A DNA stretch of 64,000 nucleotides from Gluconacetobacter dulcium (GTDB lineage Bacteria > Pseudomonadota > Alphaproteobacteria > Acetobacterales > Acetobacteraceae): contig NZ_JABEQN010000007.1 of assembly GCF_014174165.1 (NCBI RefSeq), forward strand, positions 1 through 64,000. Direction: 5' to 3'. The stretch's first letter is position 1, and each line of letters opens with the position of its first letter. Of the stretch, positions 16,190-24,837 are shown piece after piece. The notes under the pieces were generated by a model, which saw only the letters and a program-made list of their open reading frames with translations, made no database searches and was not told the DNA's origin. The position numbers and the translations under genes are program-made.

Positions 16190-16972
16190 GTGGAAGGTCA
16201 CGATCAGATCAGGTCCGCCGGGGCGCATGTGCCCGCGCTGCGCCGGGCGGTGGCGATTCTCGACCATGTTGCGGCGTCTTCCGACGCGCCGACGCTTTCC
16301 GGACTGGCGCGCGCGCTGGGGTTGCCCAAGAGCACCGCGCATGGGCTGGTGCAGGCGATGGAGGAACTGGGGCTGCTGGTGCGCGCGGCTGACGGCAGCC
16401 TGCGGACGGGGCCGCACCCCTTGCGGTGGGCGGGCGATTTCCTGGCCCGGACCGATCTGGTCTCGGTCTTCCGGCATGCCATCGCTGAATCGCGGCGATT
16501 CGACCGGTTCACCGTGACGATGACGGTGCTGGACGGGGGGGAGGTGGTTTATATCGCCTGTTCGGATGCCAGCCGTCCGCTGGACGTGACGTTTCGGATC
16601 GGCATGCGTTTGCCCGCCCCTTTCACCGCGACGGGCAAGGCGCTGCTGGCGGCCCGGCCGGAGCGGGACCTGGATGGACTGTTCGCGCAGGGATTTCCGG
16701 CGCCGCTGACGCGCTACAGCGTGGCCTCGCTGCCTGCTCTGCGACGGGAACTGGTCGAGACGCGGGAGCGGGGCTTTTCGATCGACGATGGGCAGATCCG
16801 CGAGGGGCTGTTCTGCCTGGGGGCGACGGTTGGCGATCATACCGGCCACGCCGTGGCGGCGCTGGCGCTGTCGCTTACGCGCAGCGAGGCCACGCCGGAG
16901 GTGATCGCAACATTGGGGCGCAGCCTGGTCGAGGCTGCCGCCGACCTGTCGCGCCGGCTGGGGGGCGGCTGA
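16190..16972 (+). CDS. blcR: IclR-family repressor of the blc operon (BlcR/AttJ-like)
   Basis: A 260-residue IclR regulator. The winged helix (RRAVAILDHVAASS, PTLSGLARALGLPKSTAHGLVQAMEELGLL) is followed by an effector GAF-like domain with RIGMRLPAPFTATGKALLAA, GFSIDDGQIREGLFCLGATV and an SLTRSEATPE tail. GTG at 16190 is preferred because GGGAGG lies 5 nt upstream; the longer in-frame starts would overlap the second palindrome. The effector is expected to be succinate semialdehyde by analogy with Agrobacterium. Divergent from blcA and convergent with a TetR gene. Confidence 0.85.
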   Translation: MEGHDQIRSAGAHVPALRRAVAILDHVAASSDAPTLSGLARALGLPKSTAHGLVQAMEELGLLVRAADGSLRTGPHPLRWAGDFLARTDLVSVFRHAIAESRRFDRFTVTMTVLDGGEVVYIACSDASRPLDVTFRIGMRLPAPFTATGKALLAARPERDLDGLFAQGFPAPLTRYSVASLPALRRELVETRERGFSIDDGQIREGLFCLGATVGDHTGHAVAALALSLTRSEATPEVIATLGRSLVEAAADLSRRLGGG

Positions 16973-16987
16973 CCGGCGTTGCCGGTC
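16971..16987. terminator. Hairpin terminator between blcR and the TetR gene
   Basis: GACCGGC-gtt-GCCGGTC, a perfect 7-bp stem with a 3-nt loop, fills the 15-bp space between two convergent stop codons. It is likely bidirectional. Confidence 0.65.
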
Positions 16988-17737
16988 TTATGCCGCCGCG
17001 CGGCGTTTGCGGGCCGGGGTTTCCTTTGGGGCGGCCTTCGTGCTGCTTTTCGTCGTGCCCTTGGTGCGCTGCGTCGTCGGGGCGTCGTGGCGGAAGATCG
17101 CGAGGATCTGCATCGCGATCTCGGCACGGGACATGCGGCCTTCGTGGTACCAGGTATCCGCCGTGTTGAGCAGGCGCAGCAGCAGGATGCGATAGATCTG
17201 GCGGTCCATCTCCGGCGGCAGGGGCAGGGCGTCGACGATGTCGCGGAAGATGGTTTCGAACTCGTCGCGCTTCTTGACGAGGGCGGCTTTCACCTCCTCG
17301 GGCACCGAGCGGAAATTGTTCATGATCGGCAGGGTGAGGGATTCGGCATTGAGCTGGATTTCCAGCATCTCGCTGCATGCGGCCTCCAGCCTGGCCCACG
17401 GCGCGGTGTGCGAGGCCATGGCGGCGCGCACCCGCCGTGCCGCCGCGTCCAGCGCCCGGTCGTGGATTTCGATGAACAGGGCCTCTTTCGAGCGGATATG
17501 GTAGTATAGCGATCCGCCCATCATGCCGGCCCGTTCGGCGATCTCGCGGATCGATGTCGCCTTGTAGCCATATTCGGCGAACAGCTTGGCGGCGATTTCC
17601 AGGATTTCCTGTCGGCGTTCCGGGTTCGGGACGGTATCGGCCGTCGCGGGGGCCTGTGTGCGGCCGCGCCGGGCCGGACGGGCCGGGGGATCGTCATGCG
17701 TCCTGTTCGAACCGGTGGTTTTCTGCCTCACGCTCAC
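16988..17737 (-). CDS. TetR-family regulator with a basic Lys/Ala-rich tail
   Basis: A 249-residue protein starting with GTG. A disordered Arg/Pro-rich leader is followed by a TetR HTH (EILEIAAKLFAEYGYKATSI, AERAGMMGGSLYYHIRSKEAL) like that of KstR2/FadR-type regulators of acyl-CoA metabolism. The ligand domain contains SVPEEVKAALVKKRDEFETIF. It ends in about 30 low-complexity residues (TKGTTKSSTKAAPKE, RKRRAAA) resembling histone-H1-like DNA-binding tails. Target and ligand are unknown. The upstream 240 bp to the next gene hold its promoter and nothing else recognisable. Confidence 0.82.
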   Translation of the reverse strand: MSVRQKTTGSNRTHDDPPARPARRGRTQAPATADTVPNPERRQEILEIAAKLFAEYGYKATSIREIAERAGMMGGSLYYHIRSKEALFIEIHDRALDAAARRVRAAMASHTAPWARLEAACSEMLEIQLNAESLTLPIMNNFRSVPEEVKAALVKKRDEFETIFRDIVDALPLPPEMDRQIYRILLLRLLNTADTWYHEGRMSRAEIAMQILAIFRHDAPTTQRTKGTTKSSTKAAPKETPARKRRAAA

Positions 17738-17976
17738 GCCGACCTGTGCTCCTGATGCCTGCTTTCTGGTAATTCTTAATGCATGGCCGGTTCATGTTCC
17801 ATGGTCTGATGGGCGGTCTGGCCGAAAGGGCGTGTTTCGCGCGTCCGCGTCCGGCGGGGCCGCACGCTCTCATGTGCGATGAGGCATGCGTCCTTTCGGT
17901 CCGGGCAGGACCGTGGAATGGCATGAAGGGTCGATATTCGGGACATGGAAAGCCGGTCTGTCCGGGGGCGCTGTCG

Positions 17977-18654
17977 ATGCGCATGACGCGTGGGTGTGCC
18001 GTTTCACGGCGTCTGCCGGTTCTGGCTGCCTTGGGATTGCTGCTGGCCGGCTGTGCCGGAACCGGCCGGCCCCTCGCCTGCCGGGCCGTGGGAGGCACTG
18101 CGGTCTATCTGGTCGATCGGGGGTGGCATACCGAAATCGGCGTGCCGGTGGCCGCACTCTCCGGCCCGCTGGCGGTTTATCGCGATATCTTTCCCGGCGC
18201 GCGGACCGTTCTGTTCGGTTACGGCAAGAAGACGTTCTTCACCGCGCCGGCGTCCAGCGTGGAAGAATATCTGATCGGACCGTTTCCCGGCCCGGCCGTG
18301 GTGCAGGTCTTTGCCATGACCACCACGCCCGATCGGGCCTATGGCCCGGATGCCGTGGTGGTGCTGCCGATGAGCCGGGCGGAGACCGATCGTCTGTCGG
18401 AATTTATCGGGGGGGATCTGGAGAGAGGGCGGGACGGCCGGCCACGGCTGATCGCGGTCGGCCATCGGCCGGAGAGCCTGTTTTATGCGGCGCGCAGCCG
18501 CTACACGCTGTTCCATACCTGTAACGGATGGGTGGCGCAGGCGCTGGGCCGGGCGGGCCTGCCGGTTTCGGACGATGGGGTGGTGTTCGCGGGCCAGGTC
18601 ATGGCGCGCGGCGCGCGTGCCGCCGCCATGATGTGCCGTCCGGAGGGGCCGTGA
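17977..18654 (+). CDS. DUF2459 lipoprotein
   Basis: About 225 residues. A signal peptide ends in a lipobox (GLLLAGC), placing the mature protein on a membrane facing the periplasm. The body matches the DUF2459/TIGR02117 family by VYLVDRGWHTEIGVPVAAL, FGYGKKTFFTAP and TLFHTCNGWVAQALG. The conserved His, Cys and Trp suggest a papain-like (NlpC-related) hydrolase fold, but no activity is established to my knowledge. Start chosen at MRMTRGC because it gives the compact signal peptide. Confidence 0.8.
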   Translation: MRMTRGCAVSRRLPVLAALGLLLAGCAGTGRPLACRAVGGTAVYLVDRGWHTEIGVPVAALSGPLAVYRDIFPGARTVLFGYGKKTFFTAPASSVEEYLIGPFPGPAVVQVFAMTTTPDRAYGPDAVVVLPMSRAETDRLSEFIGGDLERGRDGRPRLIAVGHRPESLFYAARSRYTLFHTCNGWVAQALGRAGLPVSDDGVVFAGQVMARGARAAAMMCRPEGP

Positions 18655-18660
18655 GTGGTG

Positions 18661-18855
18661 TTACGGACAAGGCGGGTGGGTGCCGTCGGGGCAGACGACA
18701 TCGGTGCCGCGCGGCACGACGATGACGTTCTTGCCGTGGGGCGGGTGGTCGTCGCCCTCGCCGCTGGCGGAACTGCATGCGGCCAGCGGGAGAAGGAGCA
18801 GGCACAGGGCGGTGGAGAGGCGGAACGGGTGGCGTGGCAACGGAACGTCGGTCAT
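18661..18855 (-). CDS. Small lipoprotein, unknown function
   Basis: A 64-residue protein starting TDVPLPRHPFRL. A hydrophobic signal (STALCLLLLPLAAC) is followed by a lipobox Cys and a short mature part (SSASGEGDDHPPHGKNVIVV, then PRGTDVVCPDGTHPPCP) with two further Cys and several His/Pro. It converges on the DUF2459 gene with a 6-nt gap. No family recognised. The HPPHG and PDGTHPPCP pieces might bind metal, which is speculation. Confidence 0.6.
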   Translation of the reverse strand: MTDVPLPRHPFRLSTALCLLLLPLAACSSASGEGDDHPPHGKNVIVVPRGTDVVCPDGTHPPCP

Positions 18856-18956
18856 GGAAGGTGCCTTGCGGGAGGAATGAGAGCGGCAGCTATTCAATCG
18901 CGCGGTTTTCGTTCCGGTTGCCGGTCGGCGGTGATTTTTCCCGTGATGTTCGTCGG

Positions 18957-19568
18957 TTAGGCGCTCGGGTGGCCGTCCAGCCCCGGCATGCCGATGAAAT
19001 CCGGCAAGGCCCGGACCCGGCCGAACCATCGCCGCAGGGCTGGATAGGGCGTGAGGTCGATGCCCCCTTCGGGAGCGAGCGCCAGATAGGGAAACAGGGC
19101 GCAATCGGCGATCGTGGGGTGGTTGAGCGCGAACCAGTCCCGCGCATGCAGATGGGATTCGAGGATTGGCAGGAGCCGGTTGGTCCAGCGCAGGGCGTCG
19201 GCCATGTCCAGCGGATAGCCGAATTTCCGGATCAGGCGGGCGGCGTTGGGGCCTTTGCGGATTTCGCCGGCGGCGACGGACAGCCATTCGGCGACCCTTG
19301 CCTGATCCGCCGGGTCCTGGGGCCACCAGCTTCGATCGCTGCTTTTGCCCGCGAGGTAGATGAGGATCGCCTGCGAATCCCGCAGCACGAGGCTGCCATC
19401 TTCCAGGACCGGGACTTCGTCGAACGGGTTGAGGGCGTGGAAGGCGGGCGCGTGATGGGCGCCGGCGGCGAGATCGACGGGGACAAGATCCAGCGTCGTG
19501 CCGCTGAGCGCGGCGAAGAGGCGGACCTTGTAGCAGTTTCCCGAAACGTCGAGATCGTAGAGACGCAT
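18957..19568 (-). CDS. Glutathione S-transferase family protein
   Basis: A 203-residue GST. The N-terminal domain reads MRLYDLDVSGNCYKVRLFAA, with the cis-Pro loop NPFDEVPVLEDGSLVLRDSQ and then AILIYLAGK. The helical domain contains WFALNHPTIADCALFPYLAL. The sequence resembles the YfcG/Ure2-like or beta-class bacterial GSTs. The promoter region upstream holds no partner gene. Function is presumably thiol-dependent detoxification; substrate unknown. Confidence 0.87.
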   Translation of the reverse strand: MRLYDLDVSGNCYKVRLFAALSGTTLDLVPVDLAAGAHHAPAFHALNPFDEVPVLEDGSLVLRDSQAILIYLAGKSSDRSWWPQDPADQARVAEWLSVAAGEIRKGPNAARLIRKFGYPLDMADALRWTNRLLPILESHLHARDWFALNHPTIADCALFPYLALAPEGGIDLTPYPALRRWFGRVRALPDFIGMPGLDGHPSA

Positions 19569-19913
19569 GGGGGCGTACCCTTTTCCGTTTCTGCGGATGG
19601 TCTGCTTGCGCCGATGGGGCGACCCGCTTACCGGTAACGGACGATCATTCGTGGGTGGGCGTGAGTCAAGGCGCGAATGAAAGAGGCTGTTCCCCTGCGC
19701 CGGATCGTTGTCGAGGATTGCGGGTTGTTTCGTGAACGGACTTATGTGGGTGTGTCCTTGCGCGAACCGGCTGTGCGGGTGGGCGTGCGGCGGCAAAGCC
19801 TCTATACGCGCTTTGCAGCATATGTTCGCGATGCCGATGCTGCCGTCTTGCTTTGCCATTCTGCTCCATGGCCGGTACTTCGGGCGTGAACGACCGCCGA
19901 TAGCGGAGGGAAG
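19569..19913. other. Intergenic region, no gene recognised
   Basis: A 345-bp divergent promoter space between the GST and nagA. Short open frames exist but have no recognisable protein character or Shine-Dalgarno. A strong GGAGG belongs to nagA. Confidence 0.5.
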
Positions 19914-21032
19914 ATGAGTTCGTTGCCAGTTCTGGAAGGTCGGATCGTGCTGCCCCGGCGGATCATGTCGGGGCGCATCGTCTTTGACGGGCAGATCCGC
20001 GAGATCGCGTCACGCCCGGAGGCGCCGCGACACTACATCCTGCCGGGTTTCATCGATTGCCATGTTCATGGCGGCGATGGCGCGGATACGATGGATGGGG
20101 CGGCGGCGATCGGGCGGCTGTCGCGTTTTCATCTGGCGCATGGCACCACGACGATCCTGCCGACCACCATTACCCGGCCCTGGTCCGACGTGATGGACGC
20201 GCTGCGCGCGGTTGCCGAGGTGCGTCGGGCTGGGGTGCCGGACGGGCCTGACATTCATGGCGCGCATCTGGAAGGGCCGTTCGTCAGCCCGCACAAGCTG
20301 GGCGCGCAGCCGCCCTTTGCCGTGGCCCCGCATCCCGACCTCGTGCGGGAGGTGCTGGAGACCGGCATTGTGCGCGTGGTGACCCTGGCGCCGGAACTGG
20401 AACATGCCGAGCGGGCCATGCGGATTTTCGCCGGCGCCGGGGTGCGGGTCAGCCTGGGCCACATGACGGCCGATTACGCGCAGACCGAGCAGGCGATCTG
20501 CACGATCTGCGCCGCCGGCGGGACGGTGGGGGCGACGCATCTGTTCAACGCCATGGCGCCGATCGAGGGACGCCGCCCCGGCCCCGCGACCTCGTTGATG
20601 TGCAGCGATGCGGCTTATGCCGAAATGATCCTGGATACGCATCATGTCCATCCCGCCACCTTTCGCATGGCCGCGCGCCTGATGGAGGGGCGCCTGCTGC
20701 TGGTGACCGACGCGATGCGCGGTACCGGTCTGCCGGACGGGCCGAGCCAACTGGGCGGGCAGGACGTGATGATCCGCGACGGGGTGGTGCGACTGCCGGG
20801 CGGGTCGCTGGCGGGCAGCGTGCTGACCCTGGATGTGGCCCTGCGCAACGCGGTGGAGAGTGGGGGTGTGGCGCTGCCGCGTGCCGCCGATCTGGTCAGC
20901 GGCGCGCCGGCCCGTTATCTGGGCCTGCATGATCGGGGCGTTCTGGCTGTGGGACGCCGCGCCGATTTCGTCGTGATGGACGAACAGTTGCGGGTTCGGC
21001 AGGTGTGGGTCGCCGGACGGCAGGTGTGCTGA
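19914..21032 (+). CDS. nagA: N-acetylglucosamine-6-phosphate deacetylase
   Basis: A 372-residue amidohydrolase-fold enzyme that removes acetate from GlcNAc-6-phosphate in amino-sugar recycling. Metal and substrate motifs are in order: FIDCHVHGGDGADTM (H50, H52), HLEGPFVSPHKLGAQ, SLGHMTADYAQTEQA, GATHLFNAMAPIEGR, LVTDAMRGTGLPDG and the terminal LGLHDRGVLAVGRRADFVV. The length is typical. Strong GGAGG Shine-Dalgarno. No nagB or GlcNAc transporter adjoins it, so it probably serves cell-wall recycling. Confidence 0.93.
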   Translation: MSSLPVLEGRIVLPRRIMSGRIVFDGQIREIASRPEAPRHYILPGFIDCHVHGGDGADTMDGAAAIGRLSRFHLAHGTTTILPTTITRPWSDVMDALRAVAEVRRAGVPDGPDIHGAHLEGPFVSPHKLGAQPPFAVAPHPDLVREVLETGIVRVVTLAPELEHAERAMRIFAGAGVRVSLGHMTADYAQTEQAICTICAAGGTVGATHLFNAMAPIEGRRPGPATSLMCSDAAYAEMILDTHHVHPATFRMAARLMEGRLLLVTDAMRGTGLPDGPSQLGGQDVMIRDGVVRLPGGSLAGSVLTLDVALRNAVESGGVALPRAADLVSGAPARYLGLHDRGVLAVGRRADFVVMDEQLRVRQVWVAGRQVC

Positions 21033-21071
21033 GGGCCTGCTCTGGCGACGCGGGCCGGCTCCGGGACGCGG

Positions 21072-21281
21072 TCAGGTCGGGTCGCTGTCGGAGGGTTCGG
21101 CGACGCGGATGCCGCGCCGGGTCAGGGCTTCGCGCAGCAGGATTTCCATCTGCGCGTTGACGCTGCGCAGGTCGGCATCGGCGCTGCGCCGGATGGCCGC
21201 GAGCAGGGCCGGATCGAGGCGGAGCGCGAACGCCGCCTTGTCCGGCCCGCGCGGCCTTCCCCTGCGGCTTTCGCCGGTCAC
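21072..21281 (-). CDS. Small ribbon-helix-helix (Arc-like) protein
   Basis: A 69-residue protein beginning with GTG. A basic leader (TGESRRGRPRGPDK) precedes an Arc/MetJ-type ribbon-helix-helix (AAFALRLDPALLAAIRRSAD, then SVNAQMEILLREALTRRG). The GTGA overlap with the SPFH gene's stop codon implies translational coupling. It may be a transcription factor for the pair; without a toxin-like partner, a toxin-antitoxin role is not supported. Confidence 0.75.
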   Translation of the reverse strand: MTGESRRGRPRGPDKAAFALRLDPALLAAIRRSADADLRSVNAQMEILLREALTRRGIRVAEPSDSDPT

Positions 21282-22213
21282 GAATACAGCGTGCCCGTGT
21301 TGACGACCGGTGTGACATCACGGTCGCCGACCAGCACGACCAGCAGATTGGAAATCATCGCCGCCTTGCGTTCGGCGTCCAGGACGCCGCCCAGGCGATC
21401 TTCGAGTTCGTTCAGGGCCTGTTCGACGATCGCCACAGCGCCGGACGTGATCGTCCGCCTTGCGGCGATGACGGCGCTCGCCGCCTGTTTGCGCAGCATG
21501 GTCGCGGCGATTTCGGGCGAGTAGGCCAGGTGCGACAGGCGGGCTTCCTGCACGATCAGGCCGGCCAGTTCCATCCGGTCGCGCAGGTCGGCGGCCAGGG
21601 TGGCGGTCAGCCGGTCTCCGCCGTCGCGCAGGGACAGCACGGCGCCTTCCTGGCGGAGCGGCCCCTCCACCTGCTGTTCGGCCAGGGCGTGGCGGTATTC
21701 CTCTTCGTCATAGGGGTGGCGGCTGGCCAGGCTGCGCAGGGCGGTTTCGCCCTGGGCCGTGACATAAGCCTGATAATTTTCCACGTCGAAGACCGCGCGG
21801 GACGCCTGGGCCACGCGCCATGTCAGCACCATGCCGATCTCGACCGGATTGCCTGCCGCGTCATTGACCTTCAGGGGGCCGATTTCCTGCGTCACGAGCC
21901 GGCGGGTGACCCGCTTGCGCAGGGCGAACGGGTTGACCAGCCAGAAGCCGTCCTGGCTCAGGGTTCCTGAATATTTCCCCAGGAATGTCAGCACCGCCGA
22001 CTCATTGGGTTGCAGGGTGATGAACGCACGCAGCAGGAGCAGGATCGCGCCGCCGCACAGGCCCGCGCCGATGATGTGGGCCGTGGCTGCGCTGTCCGAG
22101 GCGTCTGCCTGGATGGAGAGCAGGCTGATGGCGCCGGCCAGAGCCAGAAGCGGAATGGCGCCGATGCCGACGAAACCCGAAATTGCCCGTGCCCTGATTT
22201 CAGCCGTACCCAT
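21278..22213 (-). CDS. SPFH (Band 7) domain membrane protein
   Basis: A 311-residue protein. Two N-terminal hydrophobic spans (ISGFVGIGAIPLLALAGAIS and IIGAGLCGGAILLLLRAF) precede the SPFH domain (LQPNESAVLTFLGKYSGTL, WLVNPFALRKRVTRR, PVEIGMVLTWRV) and a coiled, Ala-rich tail with RLSHLAYSPEIAATMLRKQ. SPFH proteins oligomerise into membrane microdomain scaffolds. Its stop overlaps the ribbon-helix-helix gene. The AT-rich upstream region likely holds the promoter. Confidence 0.88.
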   Translation of the reverse strand: MGTAEIRARAISGFVGIGAIPLLALAGAISLLSIQADASDSAATAHIIGAGLCGGAILLLLRAFITLQPNESAVLTFLGKYSGTLSQDGFWLVNPFALRKRVTRRLVTQEIGPLKVNDAAGNPVEIGMVLTWRVAQASRAVFDVENYQAYVTAQGETALRSLASRHPYDEEEYRHALAEQQVEGPLRQEGAVLSLRDGGDRLTATLAADLRDRMELAGLIVQEARLSHLAYSPEIAATMLRKQAASAVIAARRTITSGAVAIVEQALNELEDRLGGVLDAERKAAMISNLLVVLVGDRDVTPVVNTGTLYS

Positions 22214-22507
22214 TCTTGCTGCTCCGTTTTTTCTTATTTTATATATTTATGATATCAAAAAATAAGCAACGAAAAAATATGCGAAGAGCGGGTTTTTTGC
22301 CGATTCAGACGGTGAGGGGCGGCGGGATGGCCCGGATGACCGGGGCCGGGCACGATCTCGGTCGTGGTGCCGCCGGCGCGGTCGCGGTGGCGCGCGTGAT
22401 GCGCGCGGGCTGGGCGGGGGCTGTTGCATCCGGGCGCGGAACGAGGTTGGTTGGGCGGATCGCGGGCGATTTGCTCGCCTGTTCCCTCGTTTCGGAGTTT
22501 GCCTGAC
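22214..22507. other. Divergent promoter region, AT-rich at the SPFH side
   Basis: Bases 22226-22285 are strikingly AT-rich (TTATTTTATATATTTATG) in an otherwise GC-rich context, consistent with the SPFH promoter. The remainder has no supported gene. Confidence 0.45.
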
Positions 22508-24100
22508 GTGTCGTCCCGCCTGAATCGTGCCCTTGGACCCTGGCAGCTGATGTTCACCGGGCTGAGCGCCATGATCGGGTCGGGGTGGCTGTTCGGTGCC
22601 GAACGGGCGGCTTCCACCGCCGGGCCGGCCGCCATCCTGGCCTGGCTGCTGGGGGCGTTCATCGCCCTGGTCATCGCCGCGATGGCCACCGAGCTGGGCG
22701 GCATGTTTCCGGTGGCGGGCGGCATGGTCCGCTATGCCAACCTGACCCATGGGCCGCTGGTCGGCTTCATGGCCGCCGGGGCGAACTGGCTTTCGATCGT
22801 CAGCGTCGTGCCGGTCGAGGCCGAGGCTTCGGTGCAGTATATGAGTTCCTGGCCGTTTCCCTGGGCGCGGGGCATGTATCATGACGGGGTGCTGTCGCCG
22901 AGCGGGCTGGCCGCCGCCGCCGTGCTGGTGGTGGTCTATTTCCTGCTCAATTTCTGGGGCGTGCGGTTCTTTGCCCGGTTCAATTCCGCCATTACGGTCT
23001 TCAAGCTGATCGTGCCGGCGACGACGGCGGTGCTGCTGATGGCCAGCAGCTTCCATGCCGGCAACCTGACCGGCGCGGAGACGGGGGGCTTCATGCCCTA
23101 TGGCCTGTCGGGCGTGCTGACGGCGGTGGCGACCTCGGGCATCGTCTTTGCGTTCAACGGGTTTCAGAGCCCGCTGAACCTGGCGGGCGAGGCGCGGAAT
23201 CCGGGACGGAGCATTCCGTTTGCCGTGATCGGGTCGGTGGCGACGGCGACCGTGATCTATCTGCTGCTGCAATGCGCCTATCTGGGCGCGGTGCGGCCGG
23301 GTGCCGGAGGATGGGCGGGATTGTCCTTTTCCTCGCCGTTCGCGCAACTGGCGATCGCCTTCAACCTGAACTGGGTGGCGATGCTGCTGTATTTCGATGC
23401 GTTTCTCGCACCCAGCGGGGCGGGGGCGACGCATCTGGCCTCCAGCACGCGGATGACGCTGGGCATGCAGCGCAACGGCACGCTGCCTGACCTGCTGGGG
23501 GCGATCCATCCGGAATATGGCGTGCCGCGCCCGGCGCTGTGGTTCAATCTCGGTGCCGCCTATATCTTTCTGTTCTGTTTTCGCGGCTGGGGTATTCTTG
23601 CGGCGGTGATTTCGGTCTGTACCGTGATTTCGTACCTGATGCTGCCGATCTCGGCGCTGGCGCTGCGGCACACGCTGGCGGATCGTCCGCGCCCGGTGCG
23701 GGTGCCGGTGATGCGCTTGACCGGGGCGCTGGCCTTCATGTTCTCGTCGCTGCTGCTGTATTGGGCGCGCTGGCCGCTGAGCGGGTACATCATCCTGCTG
23801 ATGCTGCTGCTTCTGCCGCTTTATCTGTGGTGTCGCCGGCAGGATAGCTGGGCGCAGCATCGCGCGGCCGCCCGGCATGCCGTCTGGTTCATGGTCTATC
23901 TGCCGACGATCGCGGCCCTGTCCTATGCCGGGAGCCCGCAATTCGGTGGGCATGGCTGGATTCCCTATGGGTGGGACCTGATCGTGGTGGCCGTGGTTTC
24001 GCTGTTGTTCTGCATGTGGGGGGTGCGCAGCGCCGTGGCCGCGCCGGACCTGTCGCTGATGGACGAAGAGGATGATGGATTGCCGGATATCGGGCACTGA
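22508..24100 (+). CDS. APC-superfamily amino-acid permease
   Basis: About 530 residues and 12 or more hydrophobic spans. The first helix GLSAMIGSGWLFGAERAAST carries the unwound substrate-binding glycine motif of APC transporters. ELGGMFPVAGGMVRYANLTHG and FNGFQSPLNLAGEARNPGRS are further family landmarks, similar to aspartate:proton symporter/YveA-like permeases. The GTG start gives SSRLNRALGPWQLMFTG; a more upstream TTG is less likely. The IclR gene follows by 18 nt, so transporter and regulator share a transcript. The substrate is presumably an amino acid or amine. Confidence 0.87.
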   Translation: MSSRLNRALGPWQLMFTGLSAMIGSGWLFGAERAASTAGPAAILAWLLGAFIALVIAAMATELGGMFPVAGGMVRYANLTHGPLVGFMAAGANWLSIVSVVPVEAEASVQYMSSWPFPWARGMYHDGVLSPSGLAAAAVLVVVYFLLNFWGVRFFARFNSAITVFKLIVPATTAVLLMASSFHAGNLTGAETGGFMPYGLSGVLTAVATSGIVFAFNGFQSPLNLAGEARNPGRSIPFAVIGSVATATVIYLLLQCAYLGAVRPGAGGWAGLSFSSPFAQLAIAFNLNWVAMLLYFDAFLAPSGAGATHLASSTRMTLGMQRNGTLPDLLGAIHPEYGVPRPALWFNLGAAYIFLFCFRGWGILAAVISVCTVISYLMLPISALALRHTLADRPRPVRVPVMRLTGALAFMFSSLLLYWARWPLSGYIILLMLLLLPLYLWCRRQDSWAQHRAAARHAVWFMVYLPTIAALSYAGSPQFGGHGWIPYGWDLIVVAVVSLLFCMWGVRSAVAAPDLSLMDEEDDGLPDIGH

Positions 24101-24118
24101 GCCTGTCGCCGCCCTGCG

Positions 24119-24820
24119 GTGGCGGCTGTGATCCAGTCTGTCGAGCGGGCGGCCGCTATCCTGGAAATCATCGCCCAGGAAGGCGGGCGGGCGCATCTGC
24201 GCACGATCCACGAGCAGATGGGCATCGGCAAGACGACCGCCCACAATATTCTGAAAACGCTTGATCGCCTGGGCTATGTGCAGCGTGTGCCGGGGGATAT
24301 GCGCTATCATCTGGGGAGCCGGATTCTGAATATCGCGCGTATGGCGGGGAATGATGCCATGTTGCGCGATCGGCTGCGGCCGGTGCGGGAGGCGATTGCG
24401 CGGGCCTGCGAGGCGACGGTGCTGCTGGCGGTGCCGAGCGGGGATGAAGTGGCGTATCTCGACATGATCGAAACGCCGGCCTGGCGCCTGGATGGTGCCG
24501 GATTCGGGCAGCGTGACAGGTTGGAAGGATCGGCGCTGGGACTGGTGTTTCTTGCGTTTTTTCCGGGGTTTGAGAAGAGGATGGCCCTGTCGCAGGGCCG
24601 GACCCTGAGTGCGGCGTTTCTCTCGCAGATCGAACAGGTGCGGGCCAGGGGATATGCGCTCGACCTTGAAGCCTCCCGCGCCGGATGGAACTGCCTGGCC
24701 GTGCCGTGGCGGGATAACGGCCTGGTACAGGCGGGCATCAGCATTACCGGGCCGGCTGACAGGTTGCCCCGGCGGCGGCTGATCGAATTGAGCTGGACGA
24801 TGATGACGCTGGCCGCCTGA
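24119..24820 (+). CDS. IclR-family transcriptional regulator
   Basis: A 233-residue protein, GTG start. The winged helix VIQSVERAAAILEIIAQEGG, then LRTIHEQMGIGKTTAHNILKT, is followed by an IclR effector domain that is shorter and less canonical in its second half (FQHR-like motifs are absent). It probably regulates the permease it follows. A long palindromic repeat begins 18 bp after the stop and may terminate this transcript. Confidence 0.85.
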   Translation: MAAVIQSVERAAAILEIIAQEGGRAHLRTIHEQMGIGKTTAHNILKTLDRLGYVQRVPGDMRYHLGSRILNIARMAGNDAMLRDRLRPVREAIARACEATVLLAVPSGDEVAYLDMIETPAWRLDGAGFGQRDRLEGSALGLVFLAFFPGFEKRMALSQGRTLSAAFLSQIEQVRARGYALDLEASRAGWNCLAVPWRDNGLVQAGISITGPADRLPRRRLIELSWTMMTLAA

Positions 24821-24837
24821 CGGTTTGGGCAGGCCGG

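Noticed and set aside
21072-21281. Ribbon-helix-helix gene as an antitoxin
   Set aside because: The overlapping partner is an SPFH membrane protein, not a toxin of any known family.
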